Source of the DNA: Aphelocoma coerulescens
Taxonomy: Eukaryota > Chordata > Aves > Passeriformes > Corvidae
DNA: 64,000 nt
Reading direction: 5' to 3'
Assembly (NCBI RefSeq): GCF_041296385.1
Contig: NC_091033.1
Coordinates: 13,348,001-13,412,000, forward strand
The notes beneath the pieces were generated by a model. The model did no database searches, was not told the DNA's origin, and was given only the letters and a program-made list of their open reading frames with translations. Of the stretch, positions 12,304-24,620 are shown piece after piece. The position numbers and the translations under genes are program-made. The first letter of the stretch is position 1; every line of letters starts with the position of its first letter.

Positions 12304-15300
12304 CCTCGTGTACAGCACAGCCTTCTGGAACCCTCTGAACTCTGAAATGTTTGAGTGTAGACCAGCCTGGTTGCATTTTCACTTCATTTACTTCTCTAAT
12401 GTTTTCAAATTTCTCAAAAACATCCAGTTCACACTCCTCAGAGCTGGCAAATGGCTCAGCCCTGACTTTCCTATGTACATCCCCTGCCTAGAGACCTGCA
12501 TGGGGCGGAACCAGCACTTGAGGATTTATAGGTCACTGGAGATTTAAACCATGTTTGCTACACTGAGGACTACTGTAAAGCCAAGCACTTAAATTACAAA
12601 AATATTAAATTCTTCCCATGTTACATGAAACTCACTTCCCAAACCCATGCACAGTTTGCTCACAAAATGTGTTTCCCAAGAGCCAAAGTCTTGAGAGCAG
12701 CAGTTCGCTCTTGTGCTCCTGTCTTCTGGGGCCTCTGCTGTCAGCTTCAAAGGAATCATTGTTAATTGTTCAAATTGATTTCCAGCTACGTATGATTTAT
12801 TGCTGTATGATTCATTGAGCTGCTGCTCTCCCTGTGCCTCTCAGGTGCTGGCTGACAGGCAGGGAGCTGCCCCGCGCTTGCACTCGCCACTCCCCCAGAG
12901 AAAGGGAGATGCTCCGTGGATACAAAGAGGCTTTTTCTGCACAGCAGCTGGAGAGCACTGACTGCCTGGTAGGGGAAACCCTCTGACACCTCCTCATTCA
13001 CTCCAACAGCTTAAACAGGGATCTTCCCCAAATAAATCTTTGAAATGGAAATGTGAATACATACGGGGAAGACGCACAGCTGCACACCCTCACCCTGTGC
13101 ACGCACACCGGGAACTAAAACAAAACAAAAATAAAAGGATGAAATATTTTTAAAGTTTTGCTAAAGCATTTGCAGTGTTAACTTTTGTAGCTACATATTC
13201 ATTTGTAAAATGAGGCAACGGGTGATAGCATGTCCCAGACTGGAGGTTCACAACTCCCCTCACACCAAGCAGGTCTGGCTGCTTGGTTGCGACATCTCCG
13301 AGTTTGCCACCCCTGTGCAAATCCCAGCTGTACCGAGCACATGCCTGCTCGGAGCTTTGTCACCTTCCACAAGTACCCCCTATTTTGTAAATCCTTAGGA
13401 ATGCCACTGGATAAACGTTTTGCATTTGAATCATGTGGGGTTGTAGCTTGTTACAGTTGGGATTGTTCTGCCTTGTGAATGCACTCTGGTCTGATCTGGC
13501 TGCAGCCCCTTAAACTGCCCTAAAATCATGATAAGAATCATTGGAAATACATATTTTGAGGAGTTTTTTATGATCACTTTAATTACTTTGCATTTACATT
13601 GTCTGCTCTTGTATAAATCTGTTTTTCTCTCTTTTTCCCTCTCCCCCACAGTCAAACCACTTGTGACTGAAGTACAAAACAGAGATATGACAATTTTCCT
13701 TGCATGCAACATCCCATAAAGTTTTAAAGACAGATTTAAAGTTTCAGATTTAAACGCTGCAGATTACTCATGTAGTTGACACCCTTCACTTTCTACCAAA
13801 CATGTCTTTATTGAAGTACAAACAGGGGCAAACAGGAACACACTTTTTCCATCCTAATCAGATGGAGAAGGGACAGAGTAGAACTGAGCTCCTCTAGAAA
13901 AACGTGTGCAGAGAGGAATTTCTTGCACAAAACAAAGAGGAATTGTGGGAAGAGGGTAGGAGACCATGCTGCAAAGTCAATGCAAGGCAGCAGACCCCAG
14001 AAAAGGGGCTTACCCCTCTTTACATCCACTGCACTAATGGAATTATGCACATCTGGTTTCGGGATTCGTGGCAAATCCAGCTGGGAAACATTCTCATCAG
14101 GATCCTGGAATAACTGGGGAGTTAATGAAAATGGATAAGCCCATACTTGAAATTAAGAGTGGTGGATGAAGAACTCGCCTAGGTAAGCTTAGATCAAACC
14201 CTTGGCAGGGACAAGGGGAGAATGCCCAAGTCTGGAGCAGTGGCATTTGGGGGCTCCAGAGTAGGAAGATGATGTGGTCAGGAACAGAGCCCTGGAAATG
14301 CTTCAGTCTTGGTCTTGCAGTGCCACACAGTACCCCAGCCTCCCTCTGCTAGCTTGAGACTCCTTTGTTGTCTTGTCTTATTACCCCTTAATTCTGGAAA
14401 TACCTAAAGATGAATGTCTGCGATCGCAAGCAATAAATGCAAATAAAAGCACACAGCGGCCCTGAGCCCCGGCTGCTCCTGACTGCGGTCTCGCCCTTCT
14501 GAAGGATGACTCCACATGCCAAGATGCCAGTCCCTTAAAACCACAATGTCCCCAGGACCCCAGACCTCGATCTCTGCCCTTGTCCACTGCTATACTCCTC
14601 ACGCAGGAAACGCGGCCGTATGGTGTGAGCCTCGCAGCGCCGAGCGCGGAGGACAGCCGGGTGACAAGGATAGCTGTGGACAGGGGCAGTGGCTGTGCCC
14701 AAGGGACGTCTCCATTTAAAAGATAAAAATGTACAGCTTATGCTTGAGATCACCACAGTGGCATCTGGTAACAGGCAGAGCCGTGTTGCTGTTTGTAGGT
14801 TTGGTGTTGTTTTACTTTTAGCCCTTATCCCTTGTTTTGGTGATTAGCAAATGTGGGCTAGGCACAAATGTGTCCAGGTGGGGGTGGCAGCACAGGTCAG
14901 TTCACAAAAAAACAGCTGGGCTGGAGCTTCTGCCAAAGTTCAGATTATTTTTAAGGAAAGGAAAGCATTCTACAATTCTCCTTCAGCCCAGATTGAAATA
15001 CCTCTGACAACTTATAAAGCAGTTGGAATTCTTGTCCCTACTCATCAATTTAAAAGGAAAATTGATTGCGGACTTGGAAGCAGGAGTGGCAGTGTGGCAG
15101 TGAAAGCTATCCCAGGGCAGGCCAGGGCTGACCACAGTCAGAGAGGGGAAATGTCCCACAGCACAGCCCAACCACCCCCAGCTCCATTCTCCAGTCCCAG
15201 TCAGGAGCTGGACACCTCCAAGGACCTCTCAGCACTCCAGGCCGTGGCTTTTCTCCCACCCCTTGAAGTAGCCTTGGGCTGTGCTTGGACACCTTGAGAC
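12304..15300. other. Gene-free sequence with one splice-acceptor-like site and a small CpG cluster
   Basis: No supported gene. Near 13615-13651 a long pyrimidine tract ends in 'ccccacag', resembling a splice acceptor, followed by about 70 open bases to a TAA. A short CpG cluster sits at 14585-14668. The 148-codon plus frame at 14851-15297 resembles no known protein. Confidence 0.5.
14585..14668. promoter_or_regulatory. Short CpG cluster
   Basis: About nine CpGs fall within some 70 bases, including 'acgcggccgt' and 'gccgagcgcgg', in otherwise CpG-poor surroundings. It is too short for a CpG island. It could be a small regulatory element or a remnant of unmethylated sequence. Confidence 0.3.
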
Positions 15301-18300
15301 AAAAATTTACAATGAGTGCTCACTGATTCTCCTCTGTTTGATGCCAAATATTGGCTCTATCACGGATAAAGAATCTCCACAGAAGCCTATGTGAGCAGCA
15401 AGTGGATTTGTTCATCCATGTGATCACAAAGCTGGAATTAGGCTTGGAACTAGTTTGTGAGAAACAAACTCAGCTGTATTTATCCCAGCATTTCTGTCAG
15501 GCAGCATCTGATTAGGAACAACTCAAAAAGGTGTCAAATCCCTGTGTTCCAGCCTCAGGTGGTGTTTAGGGAATAAGCAGTCTGGACATCCTATTCTGGC
15601 TACTCCAGCCTGGTTTTCCTTTCTTTTGCTCTCTTGTGACAAGAATAGGATGGGGGTTGGGAGAGTGTTCATTTTGCACGTCTGCACAGCACACAGATCA
15701 GTAACAGATTTGGGTGCAGGATAAAGCTGGTCAAAGTAAAGAAACTCCTGTGCTACCTCCCATGATGATTCTTCTGTAGTTACTTATTTATCAAATTATT
15801 TAGGAATAAATGCTGCTGCAGATGCCTATAAAAGACTGGATGCAAAAAATCCTGCTGGACCAAATCGTGTCTGTTGATGAGTGAAATGCTCTTCTGTGAA
15901 GAAGAAGAATCAGACCCAGCCTTGTCATAAGTAAATAAGTGAAAGACACCAGTAATGCAGCTTTAATTGTGTGCTGCCTCAGCAGCAGAAGAAATGCAGC
16001 CTGTAAAATAACCAGATAAAAGTCAAGCCTCAGCTTCACTCAGGCACCACATCTGCAAGTTCTGAGCCCTGGAAATACTCGAAGTCTATCTCTGCAGCGC
16101 TAAGCAGACAGCAAGGGAAGCACCCAGCATTTGTCTTCACTTCTGCCTTGGGAACAGGAGATTTTGTTTGTTACAAGGCTGCATTTCAGAATCACCTGGC
16201 GAACAGGATTGCTGCTGTATGATATCACAGTGGCATGCAAAAGCAAGATCTTCAAAGCACACCTTAAATAACTTTAGTCCTAAAAGAGGAGTGGAGGGAA
16301 GCTGCTACAAGAATACTGTTATGCATGAAGTGTTTCTAAAAGACAGTGCTCACCATTAATATGGTCTATGAGAGGCCACAGCTCTTGGCTTTCCACACTT
16401 CCAGGAAGGGCACACTCTTCTCAGATTGCTGGTACAAACATTTTGGAAAATGGCATTTGTTGCTCTGAAAGCTTTTTGAAGCTATTGTAGCTGGCGGGGC
16501 AAGAGGAATTTTTCCCTTTGTTTGCAATGCTTCCACAATCCCAAACAAGCATTGTCTATAGCACTGCCTGTATTGCCACGTCTTGTTCCCACCCACTTCC
16601 ATGGCAGAAGGTCCTTGGGCTCAGAGTAGGATCTCCAGCAGCCAAGAAACTTTAAAACTTCGTGTAAAATGAGAGCCACAAATCACAGCCCAAATTCAAA
16701 CATGTCTCAGGGAGTATATGCTGCTGAGCTCTTCTGTTTCTGGGCAGACAATAGATACCCTTTTCTGAGTTATGGCCATGGGGCCTGATCCTGCAAGGTG
16801 CTGAAAGCCACCAGAGGCTGAGGGGGCTGAGCACTCTCAGGGGTCTTGGCGCTTCGTGCTGCTCAGTCCCAGAAAGAGAATGGGCAAGGACAAATTTAAC
16901 TTTGCCTTTAGGAGTTTTATCTTGCCTCCTCCACTCCCTGACCCCCTGAAAGGCATCTCACCGGGCTGGCCACTTCTCCAGATCTTGTTTTAATTATTTA
17001 AGTTGAACTAGAGGACTTTTTGTCATTCCTTTTTGTGGAACCCTCTGTACTTGGGGGGCCTCAGCTGGATATCCTGGGTTATGCAACCAATGGTTAAAGC
17101 TATTGTTTTCAGAAAGAAATTGCATGAATCTCATTAAATGCACTCTGATCAGGGAGGCGGGATGCGTCTTTAAAACTGCATTTGGATCCAATCCTATTGT
17201 CCCAGATAGGGCTGCCTGCCCACTTTTCTGATTTAGTCTTAAAGAAACTATTGTGTAGCCTTAATTAATTTCATATTGGATCATATTATCACACTGCAAC
17301 TGGCATTTGCTTGGAGATGCCTTCAGCTGGTCCAGAATTGCTTCAAACCAGGAGAGGGCAGCAATTTCCCTGACAAACCGAAAGTGCAGCACAGTGGTTT
17401 ATTTAAAACAGGTTTGACAAGGTATAAACAATCCAAAGGGCACAAGACTCGTTGCAGTGCAAGCTAGAAATGGCAAAAAAAACCCCAAACCACACATGCA
17501 AGAAAAAGGTTTGTCATTCATTACCCAGCTATTCAAGCCACAGGTGTATAAATACTTCAGGCTCTTTTGGCCTCTTGACTTAGATAATGCTGAGCATTTG
17601 TTATCAGCCTTAGACACTTCGTAGCCACTGTGATGGACGGCAGCCCTCGTTCATGGAGGAACAGAACCAGTGTGTCACTTCTCCTCCTCTCCAACCCCCA
17701 TGATTTATGTGCATAAGCAGAATTGGTACTGGAAGTTCTTGTTCTTCAACACATCAAAGTGGACCAAAAACTAGCCTTCAGTCAGGAGCCAGCCTACAAA
17801 CCAAACTCATTCCTGATGCAATTTTATTTCATTTTTGCCTACTGTGAAATGCTTGCAGAAAGCCTTGGTGACGACAAAAGATTCTGCTCTTGCTCCTAAT
17901 CTCTCTGTCTCAGTAATTTTCACCCTCTCCCCTCATGGACACAAGACATTAACTATCTCTACTCTGACCAGATTGTTTGATACAGAAAAGCAGAAGATTA
18001 TTCCCAAAATTTCCTTGTAACCATATTGATTTGTCATTGCTCAGTGAAAAGAAAACCAAGTTACCCCACTGTGAGTGACAGGTAAGGCACAGCTGGCGAC
18101 AGCAGACCAGGGCAAACACGTGATGTTGTCTTTGGCTGTGCAGAGCCAGGCCTGACAGCCTCTGGATCCCATCCAGGCTTCTCCATCCCCACATCTCTCC
18201 CCAAAGGCATTGCAGGATAGGGGGAGATTCCTCAGCTCCTTCCAAGGATTCATTGCTATGAGAGGTCTGAAAAGAAGGGAATAAGGTGTGTGATGGCCAC

Positions 18301-19799
18301 AACATATTGTAAGGCTAGAACAGCTACGAGGTGGGGGAAAATGTTTGGGGTTTTCTCCCCCAAAATTGTTTTTCTTTTGGTTTGCTTCATTATGCGAAAT
18401 TTTCCCGTCCAAGGAGCTGTTCAGGGATTCCATTTTCTGCTAAGAGCAGACAGCAAGTTCTCCTTTATCCAAGAAAAAACGAAACCAAGCCCGGGGTTAC
18501 TTGGACTAATGCAGAAACATGCTGGAGTTGTCTTTGGAGATGAGAGGGATTTGGGGAATCCTGGCAACTATTTCTCACCATTTTCCCTTCCAAAAAGCAA
18601 ATGAAAGTCAACTGCCAGAGCTGAACAGGCTGAGTGCTGCTAATCCAACATTTCCAGAGAGGCCAAGAAGTCTCCAGGGTTTGTTACTGAAATGTGAGGC
18701 AGCCACAGCTCAGCACACAGGTGGGGAGGCAGATCCTTCTCTGGTGTAAACTGCTGATAAAATCCATCCCCTGATGTCAGTGGCAATTTTTAAGGCATTT
18801 TTCTTAAAATACTCTAAAGGTTTGGACACTGATTTTCCTTGTGCAAACACAGAAACCAAAAAGGAGGAGATAAATCCAAATAGGTCCAGGGAAAAACTAA
18901 AAATACTTACATATTATGGAAAGAGATGAATACACCATAATTAGGAATCCACTACCCCTTTCAGAGAATGACCCATCCAACCATTTTTAATGGTTTATCT
19001 TCTTTCATGGGGCTTAGCAAATAGTTTGAGAAACTGTCTTGGTATATCTTGCATCTCTACTATTTATTATTAATCATTTACAAAGTACTCTAGGCAAGCT
19101 AATTGCTCATTAGAAACTGGAATTTTAAATAAGAATCCCGAAAAATTAAAATATGGAAGAAAAATATTGAGGCTGGAATCTGCAATATACGTTTTTCTCA
19201 TGTTTATAAACAAACCTCTAAATAATTGAAAAACCTTATTATCTGGAAATTGTGGAATCACAACCCAGACAAACTGGCATTACTATTCACAATACTGTTC
19301 ACCATTATTTTTGTTTTTAAATGCCACCTCTAATCATCTTTCTCCCACCATAACATTGCCCTGTCATCACTTTCTTTCCCTTCCTCCCGGCAAATGTTGA
19401 TGTAGGAAACACAGGGAAAGATTTGTGCTGAAAAACAGCCGGGCAGTTTTCAAGGTGTTTTTTTTTAACAGCACCTTTTATCTCCTGCTCATTTGTTCTA
19501 CCTGTGACCTTTGTTATGTCCTTTCCTATATTTTTACTTCAGATGAGTATTTATAAAATTGAAATTAAAAGAAAAAAATCATCTTAAGGGTTCTCATGAG
19601 TTATGAACACAACTGAGGTTATTTCCTTACAAATTTCTAAGTTAATTAGGCGACCGAATTTCCATTATTTTTTCATGCGTGTCAGTCATGAGAACAGCTG
19701 AAATGTTGCACATTTTAACCTCACATTAAGATTCAGCATTAGACTGGGGGAAAAAAAAACCTAAATTACTTCATTCATATTTTTTATCATTTGCTAGAG
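15301..19799. other. Gene-free sequence
   Basis: No supported gene or recognisable repeat. The sequence becomes more AT-rich from about 18900. The part near 19620-19750 has 'ttaattagg', E-box-like and CpG-bearing words in an AT-rich setting and could be a conserved element abutting the CpG island, but this is only an impression. Confidence 0.5.
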
Positions 19800-20369
19800 T
19801 AAAAAGTAACTTTCGGGCAGATGCCTACGGAGAATGCTGGATGCTGGAATACTGTAATTTGGTAATTCAGGGAACAAGCCCCTTCCGTGAGAGCCTTCAA
19901 AGGAAAGCAAGTTAACATTTCACCCGGGGAACAATAGGGACAGAGCCAGCGCGAGGTGAGATCAGCCGGCCAGCGACTCTTCCCCCAAGTTTGATTATTT
20001 GGAGCTTTTACGATGCCTGTAACAGCAACCCGAGCAGCAGGAGGACGATGTTTATCGGCTGAAATCAGCTGCAGAGGTAGCAGGGGAGAGAGGAAAGGCG
20101 AGGCTGCTCGCTCCGCTCTGATGTGCGCCCCGAGGGGCTTCCCCAGGACGGGGAGGGGGTTTCTAGAATCGCTCCTAAAGTCAGGTCTGTGCTTAGAGCC
20201 ACCCAAAGGCTCTGCTAAAATCACCGCGGTTGAAAAGCTAAAGCCAGAACAGAACAAAAACCCCATAAAGTCTTTTTGCCAGGAGCTCGCGTAGCGGCAT
20301 CACGGCTCGGGAATCATTTCAGATGTTTTAGCTGTTACTACAGGCGGGCAAATTAGTGGTTACACAGGG

Positions 20370-20384
20370 AAAAAAAAAAAAAAA
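20370..20384. repeat. Poly-A homopolymer (15 A)
   Basis: A run of 15 A at the left border of the CpG-island core. No upstream polyadenylation signal or retrocopy is visible. Confidence 0.9.
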
Positions 20385-20852
20385 TCCTGTCCCGTTTTCT
20401 GCTGGACTGGAAGCCAGGCGGCAGGTTCGTAGGAAGCTCGGTGAGGTGACATTTTCCGGGCGCTGCTGGGCTCGGTGTCGCCTGTGCCGGGGTTCCTGGT
20501 GCCGCCCGTCCCTGCCCGGGGCAGCGCAGCGCTCCTTGGCACTCAGCGCGGCCGTCGCTCCGCCTTGGCTCCGACACACGGGGCAGGGCAGCAGGGACGC
20601 TGCGGTGCTGTTTGCCCTGCGGGAAGAGGCGAGGAGCCTGCCAGGTAGCGGCGAGGGAGGGCCGGCTGCCCGCGGGGCTGAGCCACCACCGCGGGCTGCG
20701 CATCGCCGGCCCGGCAGCAGCGGGACCTGTCCCCCCGGGGAGCTCCCTGACCCCGCCGCGGCTCGGGCCACCAGGTTCTTCACCTCGTGAAAGCCCCGCT
20801 GCCCTCGGGGTCGCTGAACCGGGTCCGGACCGGGGAGGTGGAATCAGCCCTC

Positions 20853-20882
20853 GGGCCGCTCCGGGGCTGGGAGGCTCCGGGG
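20853..20882 (+). other. Potential G-quadruplex motif in CpG island
   Basis: G tracts at 20853-20855, 20863-20866, 20869-20871 and 20879-20882 with loops of 7, 2 and 7 bases satisfy the G3+N1-7 rule. Such motifs are common in promoter CpG islands, so this supports a promoter reading only weakly. Confidence 0.5.
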
Positions 20883-20984
20883 ATGCAGAAAAGGTTCGGC
20901 CGCAGCACGGTCGGGGTGAGAAGAGGAAAGACCTTGGCCCCAGAGCAAGCGCCTGCGGCTCAGCCCGTGAGCCCTTTTCAGGTT

Positions 20985-20985
<1 letters not shown>

Positions 20986-21018
<33 letters not shown>
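20986..21018. repeat. Poly-T homopolymer (33 T)
   Basis: A run of 33 T immediately right of the CpG island, the longest homopolymer in the window. The minus-strand sequence leading into it lacks AATAAA, so a retroposed poly(A) tail is not supported. Its length may be unreliable in the assembly. Confidence 0.95.
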
Positions 21019-24000
21019 CCACTAATCAAATTTACAGCACTTTTGGCCGCAAAATCTGTTTGCAGAGATTGGCCTCTTCCTGAAGTAATGCTCGCTTAGA
21101 CACCACACTCACAGGTTGCCAAATAATCCTTACAAATTTTGTAGGTATAAAAAAAGGCAGCAACAAAGCCCCCAGCCCTCCAGCCCCAAAGCAGCACAAA
21201 ATCTGGGCTGTGCAGTTGCTGTGAAACTTTCCTCCTCCCCCTCTGCCTACTCTGTAAAGAAGGAGAGAGAACATACGTGGTGACATGAAACACTTCAGAG
21301 AAAAGCAAACAAATATTGGCTTCTCTGGAGAATCAGAAACGTAATGATACTATAATGCTAGCAGTTTATTTTTCACTGCCTCGGGCTGCTTGGCAGAACG
21401 TCACAGTAAAATCATCTAGGCATGAGAGATTAGCTGATGTCTATTTTGCTGTAAGGCTCCATGCCCTTCTCTTGAGGGACTCTTACACCTGCTGAGGAAT
21501 GCTGCTTCCCAATCGCCACGGCACCAGCAGGGAACCCCACAGCCTTTGATGGAGTCGGAGCAGGCATGTTCCCCAGCCAGCTCCAGGGCTGCAGGTTGGC
21601 TGCAGGAACTAGCCACGCACCAAACTGAGCTCCAGCTGCAAAGATCTTCATCTAAACCATCAGAGCAGCAAACCGAAACTCACGGCGGGGCAGCACACAA
21701 GGGCGTAAATCACATCACACACACAGGCTCATTGCATCCTTGGGCTGGGGAAAATTTTGTGGTACAAATCCTGGGCTTGGCTGGAGACAGTGAAAATTCC
21801 CCCTCTGAGCTGGGGTTTCACTTCAAGGCAATTAAAGACTGCAGTTTGGCTAGTGAATGCTTTATGGAACAGGTGGATTTGCTCTCAGAACGGTCACACC
21901 TCCTTGCACAGCCTGAAATAATTGTTCAAATGCTGAACTTCTGTCCCCAGGTATGACCAGGCAGCACCAGCATCCCCTAAAAATGATTTTTTTTCCTCTC
22001 CTTATCATGCAGGTAAATGTGAGTTTAGAATTGGCAAATTGTATTAACACTGGGAGAATGAGGGAGACAATCAATCTCAATGGAGCTGTCAATCAGGGTC
22101 CCTGTCCCACCCCCCAGAGTTTTCCTTAACCTTAAAAGCAGTAGAACTGCCTGCATCTGAAGTTCCCTCCGTGCTTATTTCAAGGCCAAACACTGGAATT
22201 TTATTAGCCCATACCAAGAACTGTTTCTGTAAACTTTTCCCCAAAAGAACATTGAAACCATTTGCATCAGTTTAATTAACTGGCTGCAGAAGAGCTTTTA
22301 AAAATCTACACTAAATTAAAAATGAAAAAAGAAAAAAAAGAAGAAAACCCACTATAGAATCGACTCACTAAAATAGGATTACTTTCCCCCAGGCAAACAA
22401 GCACTTGCACCCATTTTGGTGGCATCACTTGCTTCTGCCATATCCTGGGATTTCGGTTTCCAAGGTCTCTAACACAACCTGGCATGGCAGCACAAAGTCC
22501 ACAGCTGGCAGGGCCACATAGTTAAGTACTGAGATGGAAATCTGGAAGGAATCATGCCCTGCAAAAAGTAAACACGATTTATATCAGCCGTTATTTAACA
22601 ACAGAAAAAACACATTTCTAAAAGTGTCCAAGACTCATCAGGTCCCTGTTGCAAGTGGTGTTCAGGGCCTGCTGGAATCCACCCCATGACTAAGCCAAAC
22701 ATCATCTGAAAAGCCCAGTAAGAGTAATATTTGTATACTATTTTTTTCACAGATTTTAAGATATTTTTGTTCTTGATAGGAGCTTCCAGGTGCATGAAAT
22801 ATCTGTACCAAACGTGCTTCTGAGCAATGCTAATTGGCACAAATCCCTGCCTAACACGTGGTCCGTGTCGTGGTGGGGGAGCTGCTGTGCCACCCCACAG
22901 CCCTCCCGCTGCAGCCACAGCTGCTCCCGGCCCCAGCAGGCTGGAAACCATCCCAAATACAGCTTAGGCACCTGGAATTAATATTGCAACACATCCTCAC
23001 GTAAACTAGGCTTGCACGCAGAAATCAAGTGGAGAAGCCGGGGTTTTGTTCAGAGATGAAGTTGGCAGCACAGTTTTGTCTCAGCCCATCTGACTCCCAG
23101 GGCTGCCCGCTCCTCTGCCCTCTCATGGATTACGTGCACTCCCTGGATCCTGCTGCTTTCCTGACTTCTGATGCCTCTGGGGCATGAAGAGCTCTTGCTT
23201 CACACAGCACCCAGCGCAGCGGTATAAATAACCAAAGTGAATGAATCAGTGCCACAAACAGCTCTTGTCTCCAGGAATCTGCTGAATCAGCGAGGCTTCC
23301 CAGGGGAGGTGCGTTTTGTAAAGGCTCCAAAAAATGTGGAAAGGCTGAATACGAGGATGCCCTCGCAGATAGTGCCACACAGATGTTCGGAGCCGTGTTA
23401 CACAAGGACAGACCTTGGGAAGAAATATCCTCCTGCCCCAGTGGGCTGCCAGGAAAATGGGCACTCTGCCCACACCCTCAGAGCAGGGGCTGTGCAGACC
23501 CTCAAAAGCTGCCCTGGGACCCACCCAGCAGAGATGTGGCTGGCACCAGCCCAGCTGGTTTTGCTCTGCCATCCTGAGGCTGTACCCAGCTGGGAGAGGC
23601 CTTAGCTGAGATGTGGAGAAAGGTTGGAATTTACTCGTCTGCCCCCCAGCAAAGAGCTCTGCGTGGCCCCTCTGCCAGGACTCCTGCCAGAGGTGGGCAA
23701 GCCCACAGACAGGATTGGTGTACACTGATCCCATTAAAGGAAATGGGAATTGAGAGCCAAACTCTCCTTAGGAAATCTTCTCTGGGTCATCTCCTACCTT
23801 GGTTCCAGGTCAAATGAAGAAAAAAATAACCATTTAAAAGGAAATAAAAGGAAATAAGCAATTCCACTGAAATTGGCTCAAGTTTTCCTTAAGTATCTCC
23901 TTTCCTCGCTGTTCCTTATTTTTGCCCTGAACACAGACAAACCTCTTCCCAACGGCCAGCAGACAGTGCCATGGAAGTTTACCCTGCAGGAATCTGGGGG

Positions 24001-24171
24001 CTGCCCTCCTGCAGCAGGTGCACACAGGGTTGGAGAAGTGCTGCTGTGCTCCAGCCTGCTCTGGCGATCCAGGGAAACTGAGGATCAGGCCCTGGACAGC
24101 TTTATTGCTGCCAGAAGAGAAGGGTTTAACACAGGTTGTCCTGGGAGACTAACAGCATTCCTAATGTATGC
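21019..24171. other. Gene-free sequence
   Basis: No supported gene. Opposed frames of 122 codons (plus, 23237-23605) and 162 codons (minus, 23246-23734) cover the same bases, and neither resembles a known protein. An A-rich purine stretch lies at 22316-22347, and a 10-base unit 'aaaggaaata' is repeated in tandem near 23838-23857. Confidence 0.55.
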
Positions 24172-24212
24172 AAAAAAAAAAAAAAAAAGGGGGAAAAAAA
24201 AAGGAAAAAAAA
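24172..24212 (+). repeat. Purine-only low-complexity tract
   Basis: 17 A, then 5 G, 9 A, 2 G and 8 A: 41 consecutive purines on the plus strand. It is simple low-complexity sequence directly left of the enhancer-like block at 24240-24620. Confidence 0.9.
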
Positions 24213-24239
24213 GCCTCGAGAGAGAACAGAGCTCAGCGA

Positions 24240-24620
24240 CAAGCTGATTTGTCACTCCCTGAAATGCAAGAGTTCTTTAGGACAGGATTCTTAAGCCGTA
24301 GCTTGTAAAAAGCTGTTTGTTTTGTAGTGACCTTCCCCTTTTATGTAACATGAGAGGCATGCTTCAGCGAGCCCTGAATGCAGTTAACATATGTCGTCAG
24401 CTGTGCAGCGCTGCCCCTCCGATAAAAATGGATTTTGGGAGCATATGTGGGAATGGGCTCGCCACAGACACTCAAGGGAAATGAAGGAATACAGGGCAAT
24501 TAGAAAGAGCAATCCCCAGACCTCTCCACTAAGCCTCCATAGGAAGTACAAAGACTTATCTCGTGGGCATGGAAACAATTAAGGTCAACAAGTAATCGTG
24601 GAAAAGGAAACTTTAAAAAC
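24240..24620. promoter_or_regulatory. Candidate conserved regulatory element
   Basis: Three E-boxes lie within 60 bases: CATATG at 24388-24393, CAGCTG at 24398-24403 and CATATG at 24442-24447. A GATA-type word (CTTATCT, 24554-24560) and a nuclear-receptor half-site-like word (AAGGTCAA, 24581-24588) follow. Retained CpGs in AT-rich, repeat-free sequence fit the look of vertebrate conserved non-coding elements. This is inferred from texture and motifs, not alignment. Confidence 0.3.

Larger units (their letters stand above)
19800..20985. promoter_or_regulatory. CpG island (core 20401-20970), candidate promoter
   Basis: The core 20401-20970 carries about 60 CpGs by my count and is roughly two-thirds G+C, giving an observed/expected CpG ratio near 0.9. 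That comfortably meets normal CpG-island criteria. The left shore (19920-20290) is also CpG-enriched. Such islands usually mark promoters of housekeeping or developmental genes or of non-coding RNAs. Direction is not settled. Plus-strand donor-like sites occur at 20916 (GGG/GTGAGA) and 20645 (CCAG/GTAGCG), and a TATA-like word lies outside the island at about 21146-21155. The open frames over the island (up to 151 codons, both strands) are rich in Gly, Ala, Pro and Arg, as expected from GC-rich non-coding DNA, and I recognise no protein. No first coding exon can be assigned. Confidence 0.8.

Noticed and set aside
20328..20790. Overlapping long frames over the CpG island on both strands
   Set aside because: Both are Gly/Ala/Pro/Arg-rich because of GC composition; no known first exon or conserved motif.
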